From assembly GCA_009692685.1 (NCBI GenBank), contig SHYS01000003.1:197991-261990 (forward strand): DNA of 64,000 nucleotides, read 5' to 3'. Position numbers and translations under genes: made by a program. The notes beneath the pieces were generated by a model, which had not been told where the DNA came from, searched no databases, and worked only from the letters and a program-made list of their open reading frames with translations. Position 1 is the first letter of the stretch. The number at the start of each line of letters is the position of its first letter. This document shows positions 43,891-52,543 of this stretch, one piece after another. Origin of the DNA: Dehalococcoidia bacterium (GTDB lineage: Bacteria; Chloroflexota; Dehalococcoidia; UBA2979).

Positions 43891-45755
43891 CAGGCGTCGC
43901 CCGCCGCGGCGCTCGAGAGCACCTCCGAGGCGGCGCGCGCCTCCTCCTGGTCTCGCAGCTCGAGGTCGTAGATCTCGCGGTAAAAGCCGCCGGCCTCGAG
44001 GAGTTCGGCGTGACGCCCTCGTTCGACGATCACGCCGTCGCGCATGACGAGGATCTGGTCGGCCTGCTGCACCGTGCGCAACCGCTGCGCGATTACGAAA
44101 GTCGTGCGGCCGCGCATCAGGTTCTGCAGCGCCTCCTGGATCTCGAACTCCGTGCGCATATCGACCGAGGAGGTCGAATCATCGAAGACGAGCACGCGCG
44201 GGTCGAGGAGCAGCGTGCGCGCGATCGCCACGCGCTGGCGCTGACCGCCGGAGAGCGTCGCGCCGCGTTCACCGACCCACGTGTCGTAGCCGTCGGGCAT
44301 CTGCATGATGAAGTCGTGCATCCGTGCGGCCTTAGCGGCGGTCTCGATCTCCGCTTGCGTGGCGCCGGGGCGGCCGTAAGCGATGTTCTCGCCGATCGTG
44401 GCGGCGAAGAGGAAGACATCCTGCTGCACGATGCCGATGGCGCTGCGGAGCGAGTCGAGGGTGACGTCACGGATGTCCTGGCCATCGATGCGGATCGCGC
44501 CCGCAGTCACGTCGTAGAACCGGGGGAGCAGGTGGACCACCGTCGACTTGCCCGACCCGGTGGGGCCGAGAAGCGCCACCATCTCGCCGGGGCGCGCGTG
44601 AACATCGATGTGGCGCAGCACCGGGGAGACGGCGTCGTAGCCGAAGGACACGTCCTCGAAGATCACGTCTCCAGCGTTGGCGCGGAGTGGTGGCGCACCC
44701 GGCTTCTCCTGCACCGCGGACTCGGCATCGAGGATCTCGTAAATGCGTTCACCGGAGGACTGTGCGCGGGCGAAGATGTTGACCACGAAGCCGACCGAGC
44801 GAACCGGAACCTGCAGCAGTGTCAGATAGAGCTGGAACATCGCCATGTCGCCGATCGTCATTCGTCCGGCGATGATCTCGCGGCCACCGACCCAGAAGAC
44901 GAGCGCGAGGGAGAGGAGCCAGAGCGAGTTCATCGCGGGCTCCTGGAACGCCTGGATGCGGCTTGTCATGTACGAGAAGTCGAAGAGCAGGCGTGCGCGC
45001 TGGTCGAACTTCTGCTCCTCGAAGTCGGAGCGACCGAAGGCCTTGACAACGCGCTGCCCGGTGAGGTTTTCCTGCAGGATCGTGGAGAGCTGCCCCTGGA
45101 GATCCTGCACCTGCAGCCAGACCGGCCGCAGCTTCAACGAGTTCATCGCCGCCGCGATGGCGACGACCGGCACGAATGCGAGCCCGACCAGCGCGACGAC
45201 GAGGTTGGTCTGGAGCATCAGGTAGGCCGTCACGGCCACCAGGATGATGATGTACGCGAAGCGGATGAGGCCCATGCTGACGAAGAAGCGCACGCCCTCC
45301 ACATCCTGAGTGGCGCGGGACATGATCTGCCCGATCTGCGCGTCGTCGTGGTAGGCGTAGGAAAGCCGCTGGAGGTGGTCGTAGATGTCGTTGCGAAGGT
45401 CGTAGGCGACCGCCTGCGACACGCGCTCGCCCATGTAGGTCTGAAGGTAGACGAAGGCGCCTCGAGCGACGGCGGCAAGCATGAGCAACAGCCCCGCGAG
45501 GAGCAGCGTGTTCATGTTGCCCTCGACCTGCTTGGTGCCTCGATCGATGCCGAGACCGGAGTCGATGGCCCAGCCGACCAGCCTGGGCGTGACGACCACC
45601 GTGATGGTGGAACCAATGAGGCCGATCGTCGTGAGGAAGAGGCCCATGCGGTAGCGCGAGGCCTGCGCGATCATCCGTAGGTGGATCGCCACCTTGCGAG
45701 GGGCCAGCGCGAGGGGCCCCCGCAGGGCCTCGGAGGATGTCGCCTGAGAGGACAT
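43890..45755 (-). CDS. ABC exporter half-transporter A (degenerate ATPase site)
   Basis: 621 residues. Walker A LLGPTGSGKSTVVHLL, signature TLSGGQRQRVAIARTLLLDP, but Walker B reads VLVFDDSTSSVDMRTE: the catalytic Glu is Asp. This asymmetric replacement is the hallmark of heterodimeric exporters, where one ATP site is inactive. ATG 45755 is behind GGAGTGA; the upstream codons in frame are not conserved. Works with half B. Confidence 0.92.
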   Translation of the reverse strand: MSSQATSSEALRGPLALAPRKVAIHLRMIAQASRYRMGLFLTTIGLIGSTITVVVTPRLVGWAIDSGLGIDRGTKQVEGNMNTLLLAGLLLMLAAVARGAFVYLQTYMGERVSQAVAYDLRNDIYDHLQRLSYAYHDDAQIGQIMSRATQDVEGVRFFVSMGLIRFAYIIILVAVTAYLMLQTNLVVALVGLAFVPVVAIAAAMNSLKLRPVWLQVQDLQGQLSTILQENLTGQRVVKAFGRSDFEEQKFDQRARLLFDFSYMTSRIQAFQEPAMNSLWLLSLALVFWVGGREIIAGRMTIGDMAMFQLYLTLLQVPVRSVGFVVNIFARAQSSGERIYEILDAESAVQEKPGAPPLRANAGDVIFEDVSFGYDAVSPVLRHIDVHARPGEMVALLGPTGSGKSTVVHLLPRFYDVTAGAIRIDGQDIRDVTLDSLRSAIGIVQQDVFLFAATIGENIAYGRPGATQAEIETAAKAARMHDFIMQMPDGYDTWVGERGATLSGGQRQRVAIARTLLLDPRVLVFDDSTSSVDMRTEFEIQEALQNLMRGRTTFVIAQRLRTVQQADQILVMRDGVIVERGRHAELLEAGGFYREIYDLELRDQEEARAASEVLSSAAAGDA

Positions 45756-45828
45756 GACGCTCACTCCTTGGCCGCGCCGCAAGCCCACGAGGAGGCTCAG
45801 CGACCGAGTCTAGCAGTGTAGCAAAACC

Positions 45829-47109
45829 TCACGCGCACGTCACAGTCACGGCCTCGCGCTCGAGGCCACGCCATCCCCCAGCCATCATCCCGGCGTCCCG
45901 AGGGAATACCGGTCCCCAGACGATATCGGTCCGCACGCCCTCGAAACGCTGGCCGGTGTGGTGCTCGAGCACGCGCAGGATGAGGCGATCGCGCTGGCGG
46001 AGCGCGGCCGTCCTCACCAGGCGCTTACGCTGCACCTTGCGTAGCAGCGGGTCGAGCTCCGTCTGCAGCGCGACACCCGAGCGGTCGCCGCCGCTGTTAC
46101 AGAACGCTACGCGCGTGGTCTCGGCCAGATCATGCAGCGTGCGGTAGACGAGGTCCACGTACTCGACGTGAAGGCGCATGCCGCCGCCCTGCAGCAAATC
46201 GAGGAGGTAGGCTCGCGCTTGCTCTGGCACCTCCCAGACCGCGCCTGGCTGGACGGCGATGCCCCGTGCCTCCTCCACGTTTGCGAGGACGGCGATCGGA
46301 TTGCCGGAGAGCTCGAGGATGCGGCTGAGCTGAGTGAGTGCGCGGTTCAGCTCGGCGAGAGACTCTCGCAGCGGCTCGATGTTGGACATCCCCCAGAGCT
46401 GCTTGGGCCGCGGCACGTTCGGGTAGAGGACGTAGGGCAGCATCCCGTATGGATTCGCGCGCGACTCCAGCAGCTCGCCCTGTACCCAGAGATCGAATCG
46501 CTCCGCGGTCCATGCCTCGATGACCTCCACCGAGGCTGGCCGTCGACCCGCCCGTGACCGCAGCGCCTGGCCGTGGCGCTGTTCGAACTCATCGGGAGCC
46601 AGCTCGTACCTGGAGCCGACGCGCCAGAGCCGCCGTACGTCGTCGCCGACCCACCACGCGCGCAGCCCCTGTACATCTGGTGCCGAGACAACCACTCGCC
46701 GCTCGCGGTCGTCCCATACGACCTTGAACGCGCCATCACCGAGGACGGCCGTATCGATCTCGGTTTCCAGATCGAGGTGGGCGAGATCGTTGTCCTCCCA
46801 GACCTGCTGCAGCGCCCGTTCCGCGGCGATGGCGTTTCGCCTCGCCTCAGCGCTGCGAGTAAGGCGCCGGCGCACCGCCGCGCGCGCGGCCCGTCGCGCC
46901 CGTCGCGCCCGTCGCGCGAAGTACCACGCGTTGGCGAAACCGCTCACCGCCACGGCCGTGTCTGCGGCCGCGGTCAACGAAGTCCAGACGCCAGTCACGC
47001 GCACGCTCGATCGCCGTGGACAGGAGAGTAGAACAAAAGTTCTCTTACCCCCAATCTCCAACTGTCGAGGTCGTCCCCGCTCGCGGACATGCACGCTGTA
47101 CGTGCTCAC
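45829..47109 (-). CDS. Phage portal protein (SPP1 Gp6-like), solitary
   Basis: About 426 residues. The portal core is recognisable: LDLETEIDTAVLGDGAFKVV, then YGMLPYVLYPNVPRPKQLWG, then SNIEPLRESLAELNRALTQL and PIAVLANVEEARGIAVQPG, matching Gp6-like portals that form the dodecameric DNA gate. The N-terminal 70 residues are odd: an Arg/Ala stretch partly encoded by a 9-base tandem repeat (46890-46916). No terminase, capsid or tail genes are in the window, so this is a stranded phage gene or a domesticated one. GTG 47109 is the longest start; GTG 46998 is possible. Confidence 0.75.
   Translation of the reverse strand: MSTYSVHVRERGRPRQLEIGGKRTFVLLSCPRRSSVRVTGVWTSLTAAADTAVAVSGFANAWYFARRARRARRAARAAVRRRLTRSAEARRNAIAAERALQQVWEDNDLAHLDLETEIDTAVLGDGAFKVVWDDRERRVVVSAPDVQGLRAWWVGDDVRRLWRVGSRYELAPDEFEQRHGQALRSRAGRRPASVEVIEAWTAERFDLWVQGELLESRANPYGMLPYVLYPNVPRPKQLWGMSNIEPLRESLAELNRALTQLSRILELSGNPIAVLANVEEARGIAVQPGAVWEVPEQARAYLLDLLQGGGMRLHVEYVDLVYRTLHDLAETTRVAFCNSGGDRSGVALQTELDPLLRKVQRKRLVRTAALRQRDRLILRVLEHHTGQRFEGVRTDIVWGPVFPRDAGMMAGGWRGLEREAVTVTCA
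46890..46916. repeat. Three tandem copies of CCCGTCGCG
   Basis: Perfect 9-base units at 46890-46898, 46899-46907 and 46908-46916 inside the portal-like gene, encoding an Ala-Arg-Arg repeat on the minus strand. Likely slippage expansion. Confidence 0.8.
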
Positions 47110-47286
47110 GCGACAGGAAATATCGCGTTATTGATGCCTTCTGGAAGCGCCAGATAGCACGCAGAACAAGCATCTGTATGTGACTCAGGAAAATCGATGG
47201 AAAATGAAGCAGAAAGATGACCGAAAGATCGAGGAAAAATAGTGCGCCGAAAGGAAAGAGAAATGGAGCGAACTTCGACGCGGCGC

Positions 47287-47871
47287 TTACTCTGCCTGCA
47301 CGCCTCGTACTACCAGCGCGTTGCGCGCCATCACAGCCGCCGGGTGGATCAACCAGCGCTCCTCGACGGCCCTCGCGAGTGAGAGCTCGAGGTAGGCGAG
47401 TGCCGCACTTTCGAGCGATCGTTGCGCCAGCTCGGCGACACGCGCGAGGGCGGCCCAGCGCTCTATCTTGTGCGGGTCGATCTTGTCGGCGACGAACATC
47501 GCCCAGGCCTCGCGGGAGTAGTCGGCATGCCCCGTCGTGTGCCAGTGGACCGCGTGAAGCACCCGCTCATTGGTGACACCGAGGCGTTCCCGCAGTGCGA
47601 TGGCGCCCACCTGGCCGTGCAGCAACACCGGCTCCGCACGCTCCACCGGGTCGATATCCAGTCCCCGCGCCTCGGCGTCCCGCAGCAACTCCTCGGGAGG
47701 CCGTGCGCGCGCCACGTCGTGGGCCTGGGCCATCAGGCGCGTCAGCGGGACATCGAGGTTGTGGCGTCGCGCCAGCGCGTCCGCGATGCCGACCACACGA
47801 TCGATGTGCTCCAGCAGCCCGGCGGGAACCTCGCTGACGAAGCGGGCGCGCAGCTCAGTCTCGGCGCTCAC
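47287..47871 (-). CDS. yqeK: YqeK-like HD-domain hydrolase
   Basis: 194 residues, GTG start. HD metal residues: EHIDRV near 21, AQAHDVARARPP near 48, LLHGQVGAIALRERLGV near 84, HAVHWHTTGHADYS near 107, and MFVADKIDPHKIERW near 128. This is the pattern of YqeK, which hydrolyses diadenosine tetraphosphate symmetrically. The usual neighbours nadD and rsfS are absent. Its start overlaps the stop of a 40-residue upstream gene. Confidence 0.85.
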   Translation of the reverse strand: MSAETELRARFVSEVPAGLLEHIDRVVGIADALARRHNLDVPLTRLMAQAHDVARARPPEELLRDAEARGLDIDPVERAEPVLLHGQVGAIALRERLGVTNERVLHAVHWHTTGHADYSREAWAMFVADKIDPHKIERWAALARVAELAQRSLESAALAYLELSLARAVEERWLIHPAAVMARNALVVRGVQAE

Positions 47872-47990
47872 GCCCGGGCGCCCTCGTGGCCCAGCAGGCC
47901 GGTCTGTGGTTCGGACACGAGCTCGTCGAATACCTGGCAGAGCGTCGCCCGGGCAGCCACCCGGCGCTCGCGAAGGACATCGATCTCCAT
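47868..47990 (-). CDS. Small hypothetical protein coupled to yqeK
   Basis: 40 residues, ATG 47990 after AAAGGGGG, stop overlapping the yqeK GTG as GTGA. Peptide MEIDVLRERRVAARATLCQV, then FDELVSEPQTGLL. Not recognised; could be the remnant of a longer gene or an upstream leader peptide controlling yqeK. Confidence 0.4.
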   Translation of the reverse strand: MEIDVLRERRVAARATLCQVFDELVSEPQTGLLGHEGARA

Positions 47991-48084
47991 CGCCGGGCCC
48001 CCTTTGTCAGGGAGTTTACCGATAGGGCCTGCGAGGTGCGCCGCCTAGCGTGGAGTGCGGCGGTGAATTTGAATGGCAGCGGCC

Positions 48085-48819
48085 ATGCCCGGTCTTCATA
48101 CCCAGATCGAGGACACACGACCCATCATCGTGGGCGGCACAGCCACGATTGTCGCGGCCGGGCTCTCGTGACTCGCGGCGTTTCTGCTCGGCGCGGGTAC
48201 ATCACTCGACTCAGCCGTGGCATGGCTTGGCCTTCCCGCGCTTGTCGGGTTCGCCGTTGCGGGCGGGTTCGCCGTTGGGCGCGGCAGCACGCCTCGCCGC
48301 ACGACCGCGAACGCCGACGCGACCGCCCTTGCGCACGACCTGCACGCCCCGACCCCCTCTACGAACGAGGGCCCCGCGACTAACCTGGAAAGCGTGCTCG
48401 ACCGCGCGCTGCAGGCCGTTGCCGGGAGCATCGCGCAGTCCGGTGCGATCATCGAGCGGGGCGAACTGCCGACGGTACGCGCCGACGCGATCGCCCTCGA
48501 GCGTGTGCTCGTGAACCTCGTCGCCAACTCGCTCGCTCACGCCCGCCCCGGTCAGGCGCCGCATATCGAGGTGGATGCGCGACCCGAGTGACGTGGCTGA
48601 CTCATCTCCGTGCGCGACAACGGCCCCGGCGTCCCGGCCCAGATCCGCGACCGTGCGTTCGAGTCCGGCGTGCGCGGCTTCTCGCCGGACGGCCCTGCGC
48701 GCTTCGGCCTCGGCCTGTCGACCGTACGTCGGTTGGTCGAGCAGCAAGGTGGCCGCGCCTAGCTTGACTCCCAGACCACCGAGGGTACGTGCGTCCGGAT
48801 GCTGCTCCCGGCCGCCTGA
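48085..48819 (+). pseudogene. Sensor histidine kinase-like gene with four in-frame stops
   Basis: A single 245-codon frame with stops TGA 48169-48171, TGA 48589-48591, TGA 48598-48600 and TAG 48760-48762, and no indel. The ATPase part is readable: ALERVLVNLVANSLAHARPG (N box), then SVRDNGPGVPAQIRDRAFES (G1) and RFGLGLSTVRRLVEQQGG (G2), ending GTCVRMLLPAA. Two hydrophobic segments precede it. Several stops sit where Trp is plausible (TGG to TGA/TAG). No His phosphotransfer helix is visible. Confidence 0.75.
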
Positions 48820-48892
48820 GCTCCCGCTTATCGACGCCAACGGAAAGGCCGGGGTCCTCCCGGCCTTTCTCGAACTCACCAGTGAGGCGCTG

Positions 48893-49726
48893 TTAGGCGA
48901 CGTCAGCCATTCGACGCAGGCGCGCGACACGCTCCGCGATGGGCGGATGCGTCGAGAACAGTCCCGACAAGCCCTCCGCCCGGAGTGGGTTCACGATGAA
49001 CAGGTGCGCCGTTGACTCCGGCACCTGCATCCGCACGTGCTGTGCACCCATCTCAAGCTTCGCCAGCGCCGAGGCGAGCGCCTCCGGGTCACCCACGATA
49101 CGCGCGCCGTCGCGGTCCGCCTGGTACTCGCGAGACCGGCTGACGCCGAGCTGGATGAGCGTCGCCGCGATCGGCGCAACAAGGACAGCGACGAGCGTCG
49201 CCGCACCACCACCCTCGCGGTTGCGTCCGCCGGACCACATCGCCATCCACCCCAGCATCGAGATCGCGCTCGCGATTGTGGCGACCACCGACGAAGTAAG
49301 GATGTCGCGGTTCTTCACGTGCGCCATCTCGTGCCCGAGCACGCCTCGTAGCTCGCGCTCAGTGAGGAGGGCGCGAATGCCGGTCGTTACAGCCACTGCG
49401 GCGTGCTTCGGGTCGCGGCCTGTGGCGAACGCGTTTGGCTGTGGGGATTCGATGATGTAGACGCGCGGCATCGGCGTCCCGGCGGACGTCGCCACGTCCT
49501 CGATGAGTCCGAACAGCGGCGGATCCTGCTCGCGCCGGATCTCGTGGGCGTGCGCGCTGCGCAGCACGATGTCCGCGGAGAACCAGTAAGAACCGACGTT
49601 CATCGCCAGAGCGATGAGGAAGAACGTCATCGCGCCGCCGATACCACCCAGGGCTCCACCAACCGCGATCAGCAGACCGCTGAGGGCGGCAAGCAGGACC
49701 GCGGTCTTTACGTTGTTCATGTTCAA
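48893..49726 (-). CDS. htpX: Heat-shock protease HtpX
   Basis: 277 residues. Zinc site HEMAH at 132-136 in LRGVLGHEMAHVKNRDI, third ligand in SREYQADRDGAR near 200. Two N-terminal membrane helices, another pair after the HEMAH helix. Degrades misfolded membrane proteins. A CTGGAGTC-N9-GACTCCAG palindrome lies 10-34 bases upstream, recalling stress-operator layouts. ATG 49726 with a second in-frame ATG at 49720. Confidence 0.94.
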   Translation of the reverse strand: MNMNNVKTAVLLAALSGLLIAVGGALGGIGGAMTFFLIALAMNVGSYWFSADIVLRSAHAHEIRREQDPPLFGLIEDVATSAGTPMPRVYIIESPQPNAFATGRDPKHAAVAVTTGIRALLTERELRGVLGHEMAHVKNRDILTSSVVATIASAISMLGWMAMWSGGRNREGGGAATLVAVLVAPIAATLIQLGVSRSREYQADRDGARIVGDPEALASALAKLEMGAQHVRMQVPESTAHLFIVNPLRAEGLSGLFSTHPPIAERVARLRRMADVA

Positions 49727-49735
49727 GTCACTCCT

Positions 49736-49760
49736 CTGGAGTCGTGTGCCCTGACTCCAG
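49736..49760. promoter_or_regulatory. CTGGAGTC-N9-GACTCCAG palindrome upstream of htpX
   Basis: Perfect 8-base arms (49736-49743, 49753-49760) with 9 bases between; on the minus strand it covers the htpX leader up to the Shine-Dalgarno, and a TATCAT -10 (49766-49771) lies just upstream. The CTxGAGT/ACTCxAG arms recall HAIR with a longer spacer. Confidence 0.5.
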
Positions 49761-49843
49761 ACAGAATGATACTGCGCGACCGAGTGCTGTCTCGTTAGGG
49801 AAGTGCAAAGCGCTGGCTCTAGCGGTGCACGCGATACAAAGAA

Positions 49844-49870
49844 ACGGGGCCGCCCACCGGGCGGCCCCGT
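49844..49870 (-). terminator. Terminator of the acyl-CoA dehydrogenase operon
   Basis: Arms ACGGGGCCGCCC (49844-49855) and GGGCGGCCCCGT (49859-49870), 12 perfect pairs, ACC loop. Read on the minus strand it is followed by TTTCTTTG, 34 bases after the dehydrogenase stop. Confidence 0.85.
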
Positions 49871-49903
49871 CCACTCACCTCGGGCTTCCGAGGGCTATTC
49901 GAA

Positions 49904-51013
49904 CTAGATGCCGAGCTGCTGGGCGACCAGCTCGCGGTGGTGGTCGGCGTCACCGAAGGCCAGCTCCGCACGCTTCTGGCGGCGGTAGTACAGCTGGATC
50001 TTGTAGTCCTTGGTGAAGCCGATGCCGCCGTGGATCTGCTGGCCGTGGGCGACCACGCGGCGGGTAGCCTCGGAGGTCCAGGCCTTGGCCATGTTGACGG
50101 CCATCTGCTTGTCGGCCTGGTCCGTGTTCAGCGACCAGGCTGCCTTGTACATGATGAAGCGGGAGCCATCGACATCCGTGACCATGTCCGCGCACTTGTG
50201 CTGGATGGCCTGGAACGAGCCGATCGGGCGACCGAACTGCACGCGCTCCTTGGCGTAGTCGACGGCAATCTCGAAGTCCATCTGCGACAGGCCCACGAGG
50301 TAGGCGCACTCGCCGACGGTGTAGTGCTGGATGACGGGCTGCAGCGCGGCCCAGCCACCACCATCGGTGCCCAGGAGCTGGCCCTTGGCGCCGTTGAGCT
50401 TGACCTCGGCCTGCTTGTCGCGGGCGATGGTCACCAGCTGCGTGACTTCCACGCCCGGCTGGTCGCGGGCCACGATACCGAGGGTGACACCGGCGGCGGA
50501 GCGGCCGGCGACGATCATGTAGTCGGCGACGTTCGCGTCCGGGACGAAGAGCTTGGTGCCCGTGAAGGTGACCTCGCTACCGGAGACGGCGGCCTTGCAC
50601 TGGATGCCGGATTCGTCGAAGCGGGCGGAGGGCTCGGTCAGGGCGAGCGTGAAGATGAGGTCGCCGGAGGCGATCTTGGGGAGGAACTCCTTCTTCTGCG
50701 CCTCGGAGCCGATGTGCATCAGCGGGATGGCCCCACCGAAGACGGTCGACATGAAGGGGCCGGGCACGAGCGCGCGGCCGAACTCCTCGAGGAGGACGCA
50801 GAGGTCGAGGAAGTCGAAGCCAGCCCCGCCATAGGTGTCGGGGATCAGGAGACCCTGCCAGCCCTGCTCGGCCATCTTGCCCCAGAGGTCGGGGCTGTAG
50901 CCCTTCTCGTCCTCTTCCATGTCACGGACGAGCTGCTCGGAGCACTCGTTCTCCAGAAAGTCGCGAGCCGCGTTCTTCAGGAGCTCCTGTGTTTCGGTCA
51001 GACCCAGGTCCAC
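49904..51013 (-). CDS. Acyl-CoA dehydrogenase (short form)
   Basis: 369 residues. ACAD fold: GLTETQELLKNAARDFLENE, FDFLDLCVLLEEFGRALVPG, FTLALTEPSARFDESG, KERVQFGRPIGSFQAIQHK, then HGQQIHGGIGFTKDYKIQLY. The loop where many relatives have Trp-Glu reads Lys-Asp, so the catalytic base is uncertain. Its size and lineup beside a long ACAD recall the obligate heteromeric pairs of steroid side-chain catabolism (FadE26/27 type). Same strand, 68 bases after the long ACAD. Confidence 0.9.
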   Translation of the reverse strand: MDLGLTETQELLKNAARDFLENECSEQLVRDMEEDEKGYSPDLWGKMAEQGWQGLLIPDTYGGAGFDFLDLCVLLEEFGRALVPGPFMSTVFGGAIPLMHIGSEAQKKEFLPKIASGDLIFTLALTEPSARFDESGIQCKAAVSGSEVTFTGTKLFVPDANVADYMIVAGRSAAGVTLGIVARDQPGVEVTQLVTIARDKQAEVKLNGAKGQLLGTDGGGWAALQPVIQHYTVGECAYLVGLSQMDFEIAVDYAKERVQFGRPIGSFQAIQHKCADMVTDVDGSRFIMYKAAWSLNTDQADKQMAVNMAKAWTSEATRRVVAHGQQIHGGIGFTKDYKIQLYYRRQKRAELAFGDADHHRELVAQQLGI

Positions 51014-51081
51014 GGTGTCTGTTCCCTTCTTGCGACCGTCGAGGCCGCGCTACTTGCTCGTTGAGCTCGAACTGGTCGCGA

Positions 51082-52323
51082 CTAGCCGCGCGGCAGCCCA
51101 AGGCCGCGCGTGGCGATCACGTTACGCTGGATTTCGTTCGACCCGGACAGGATGGTCAGCGGGACGGTGCGCACATAGAGGTGCGTGAACCGCGAACCCA
51201 GGGCGGAGTGCGGCGCGTTGCGGTCGCCCCACTTCTGCTGGTCCTGCCAGATCGTGGAGAACAGCCCGAAGACTTTGGTGCCGGTCCGGCCGACGCGCTG
51301 CGCCAACTCGGAGCCGTACATCTTGTTCATCGAGGCCTCGTAGTTCGGGACCAGACCGCGGTTCTGCATTGAGACAATGCGGAAGGCGAAGTTGAAGAGC
51401 ACTTCGGTCTCGATGTGGCGGTCCGCCACCTCGTGACGAATGGTGTCGAACTCGCCTAGGCGGGACTTCTTCTTGCCCTCGGTGGTCTGCGCGAACTCGA
51501 TGAGGTCACGGATGTTGCGGCGGTGCGAAATGGCGCCGGAGATGCCGGACCGCTCGAAGTCGAGCAGCGTCATGCCGACGTACCAGCCACGGTTCTCCTC
51601 GCCAACGATGTTGGCGGCGGGGACGCGGACGTCCTCGAAGAACGTTTCGTTGAACGGCTGGGCCCAGCCCATGTCGGTCAGGGGCCGCACGGTCAACCCG
51701 GGGGTCGTGCGGTCCATCATGATGAAGGAGATGCCGCGGTGCTTGGGCGCCTCCGGGTCGGTCCGCACGAGGGCGAACAGCCAGTCGGCGTACTGCGCGC
51801 CGGACGTCCAGATCTTCTGGCCGTTGATGACGTATTCGTCGCCGTCGCGGACGGCGCGGGTCTGGAGCGAGGCGAGGTCCGAGCCCGCACCGGGCTCTGA
51901 GTAGCCCTGCGCCCACGCCACCTCGCCGGAGAGAATCCTCGGCAGGTGCGTCGTCTTCTGTTCGTCGTTGCCGTGCACGATCAGCGTGGGACCGAGGAGC
52001 GAGACGCCCATCCCACCTACGCCGGGTGCCTGCGCCTCCGCCATCTCTTGGTTGTAGATGAACTGCTCGATGGTGCTGAGTCCGGCGCCGCCGTACTCCT
52101 TGGGCCAGTGCGGCGCGATCCAGCCGCGCTCGGAAAGCGCGCCCGCCCAGTCCGTGGCAGCCTTCACCGCTTCGGGGTTGCTGGACTTGCGATCGGCCTG
52201 CCAGCCAACGTTTTCGCTGCCGGTGTCTTTCATGTCGCGATAGCGACTCGGCAAGCGATCCTTGATGAATTGGCGCACGTCCGAGCGGAACGTCGCCTGA
52301 TCTGGGGAATCGGCCCAGTCCAC
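51082..52323 (-). CDS. Acyl-CoA dehydrogenase (long form, paralogue 1)
   Basis: 413 residues, GTG 52323 with GAGGAG 7 bases upstream. VDWADSPDQATFRSDVRQFI at the start, GWIAPHWPKEYGGAGLSTIE, QGYSEPGAGSDLASLQTRAV (FAD/substrate motif) and NEIQRNVIATRGLGLPRG at the end. It introduces the alpha-beta double bond of an acyl-CoA using FAD and an electron-transfer flavoprotein. Near-twin of the gene at 53857-55098. Confidence 0.93.
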   Translation of the reverse strand: MDWADSPDQATFRSDVRQFIKDRLPSRYRDMKDTGSENVGWQADRKSSNPEAVKAATDWAGALSERGWIAPHWPKEYGGAGLSTIEQFIYNQEMAEAQAPGVGGMGVSLLGPTLIVHGNDEQKTTHLPRILSGEVAWAQGYSEPGAGSDLASLQTRAVRDGDEYVINGQKIWTSGAQYADWLFALVRTDPEAPKHRGISFIMMDRTTPGLTVRPLTDMGWAQPFNETFFEDVRVPAANIVGEENRGWYVGMTLLDFERSGISGAISHRRNIRDLIEFAQTTEGKKKSRLGEFDTIRHEVADRHIETEVLFNFAFRIVSMQNRGLVPNYEASMNKMYGSELAQRVGRTGTKVFGLFSTIWQDQQKWGDRNAPHSALGSRFTHLYVRTVPLTILSGSNEIQRNVIATRGLGLPRG

Positions 52324-52543
52324 ATGGTCTCCTCTGCGCGCGGACACACGCTCGCGGCTCTTGATTGTGTGCCCACAGCCAGTTGAAACGCAGCGAGCAG
52401 GCCCTCGAGGGTTGGGGCGAGGACGCACCCGTACGGACCGAGCTGCCGCGGCTCGGCCGCCGGGATTATTGCGGAGGCATTACCAGCGCGTCAAGGAGGT
52501 CCCGAATCCGGTTACTCGTCTTCGCGAAAGGCCTGAAAGCCCC

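Noticed and set aside
49782..49790. GAGTGCTGT near htpX as a CIRCE half-site
   Set aside because: The partner half TTAGCACTC is absent at the required 9-base spacing.
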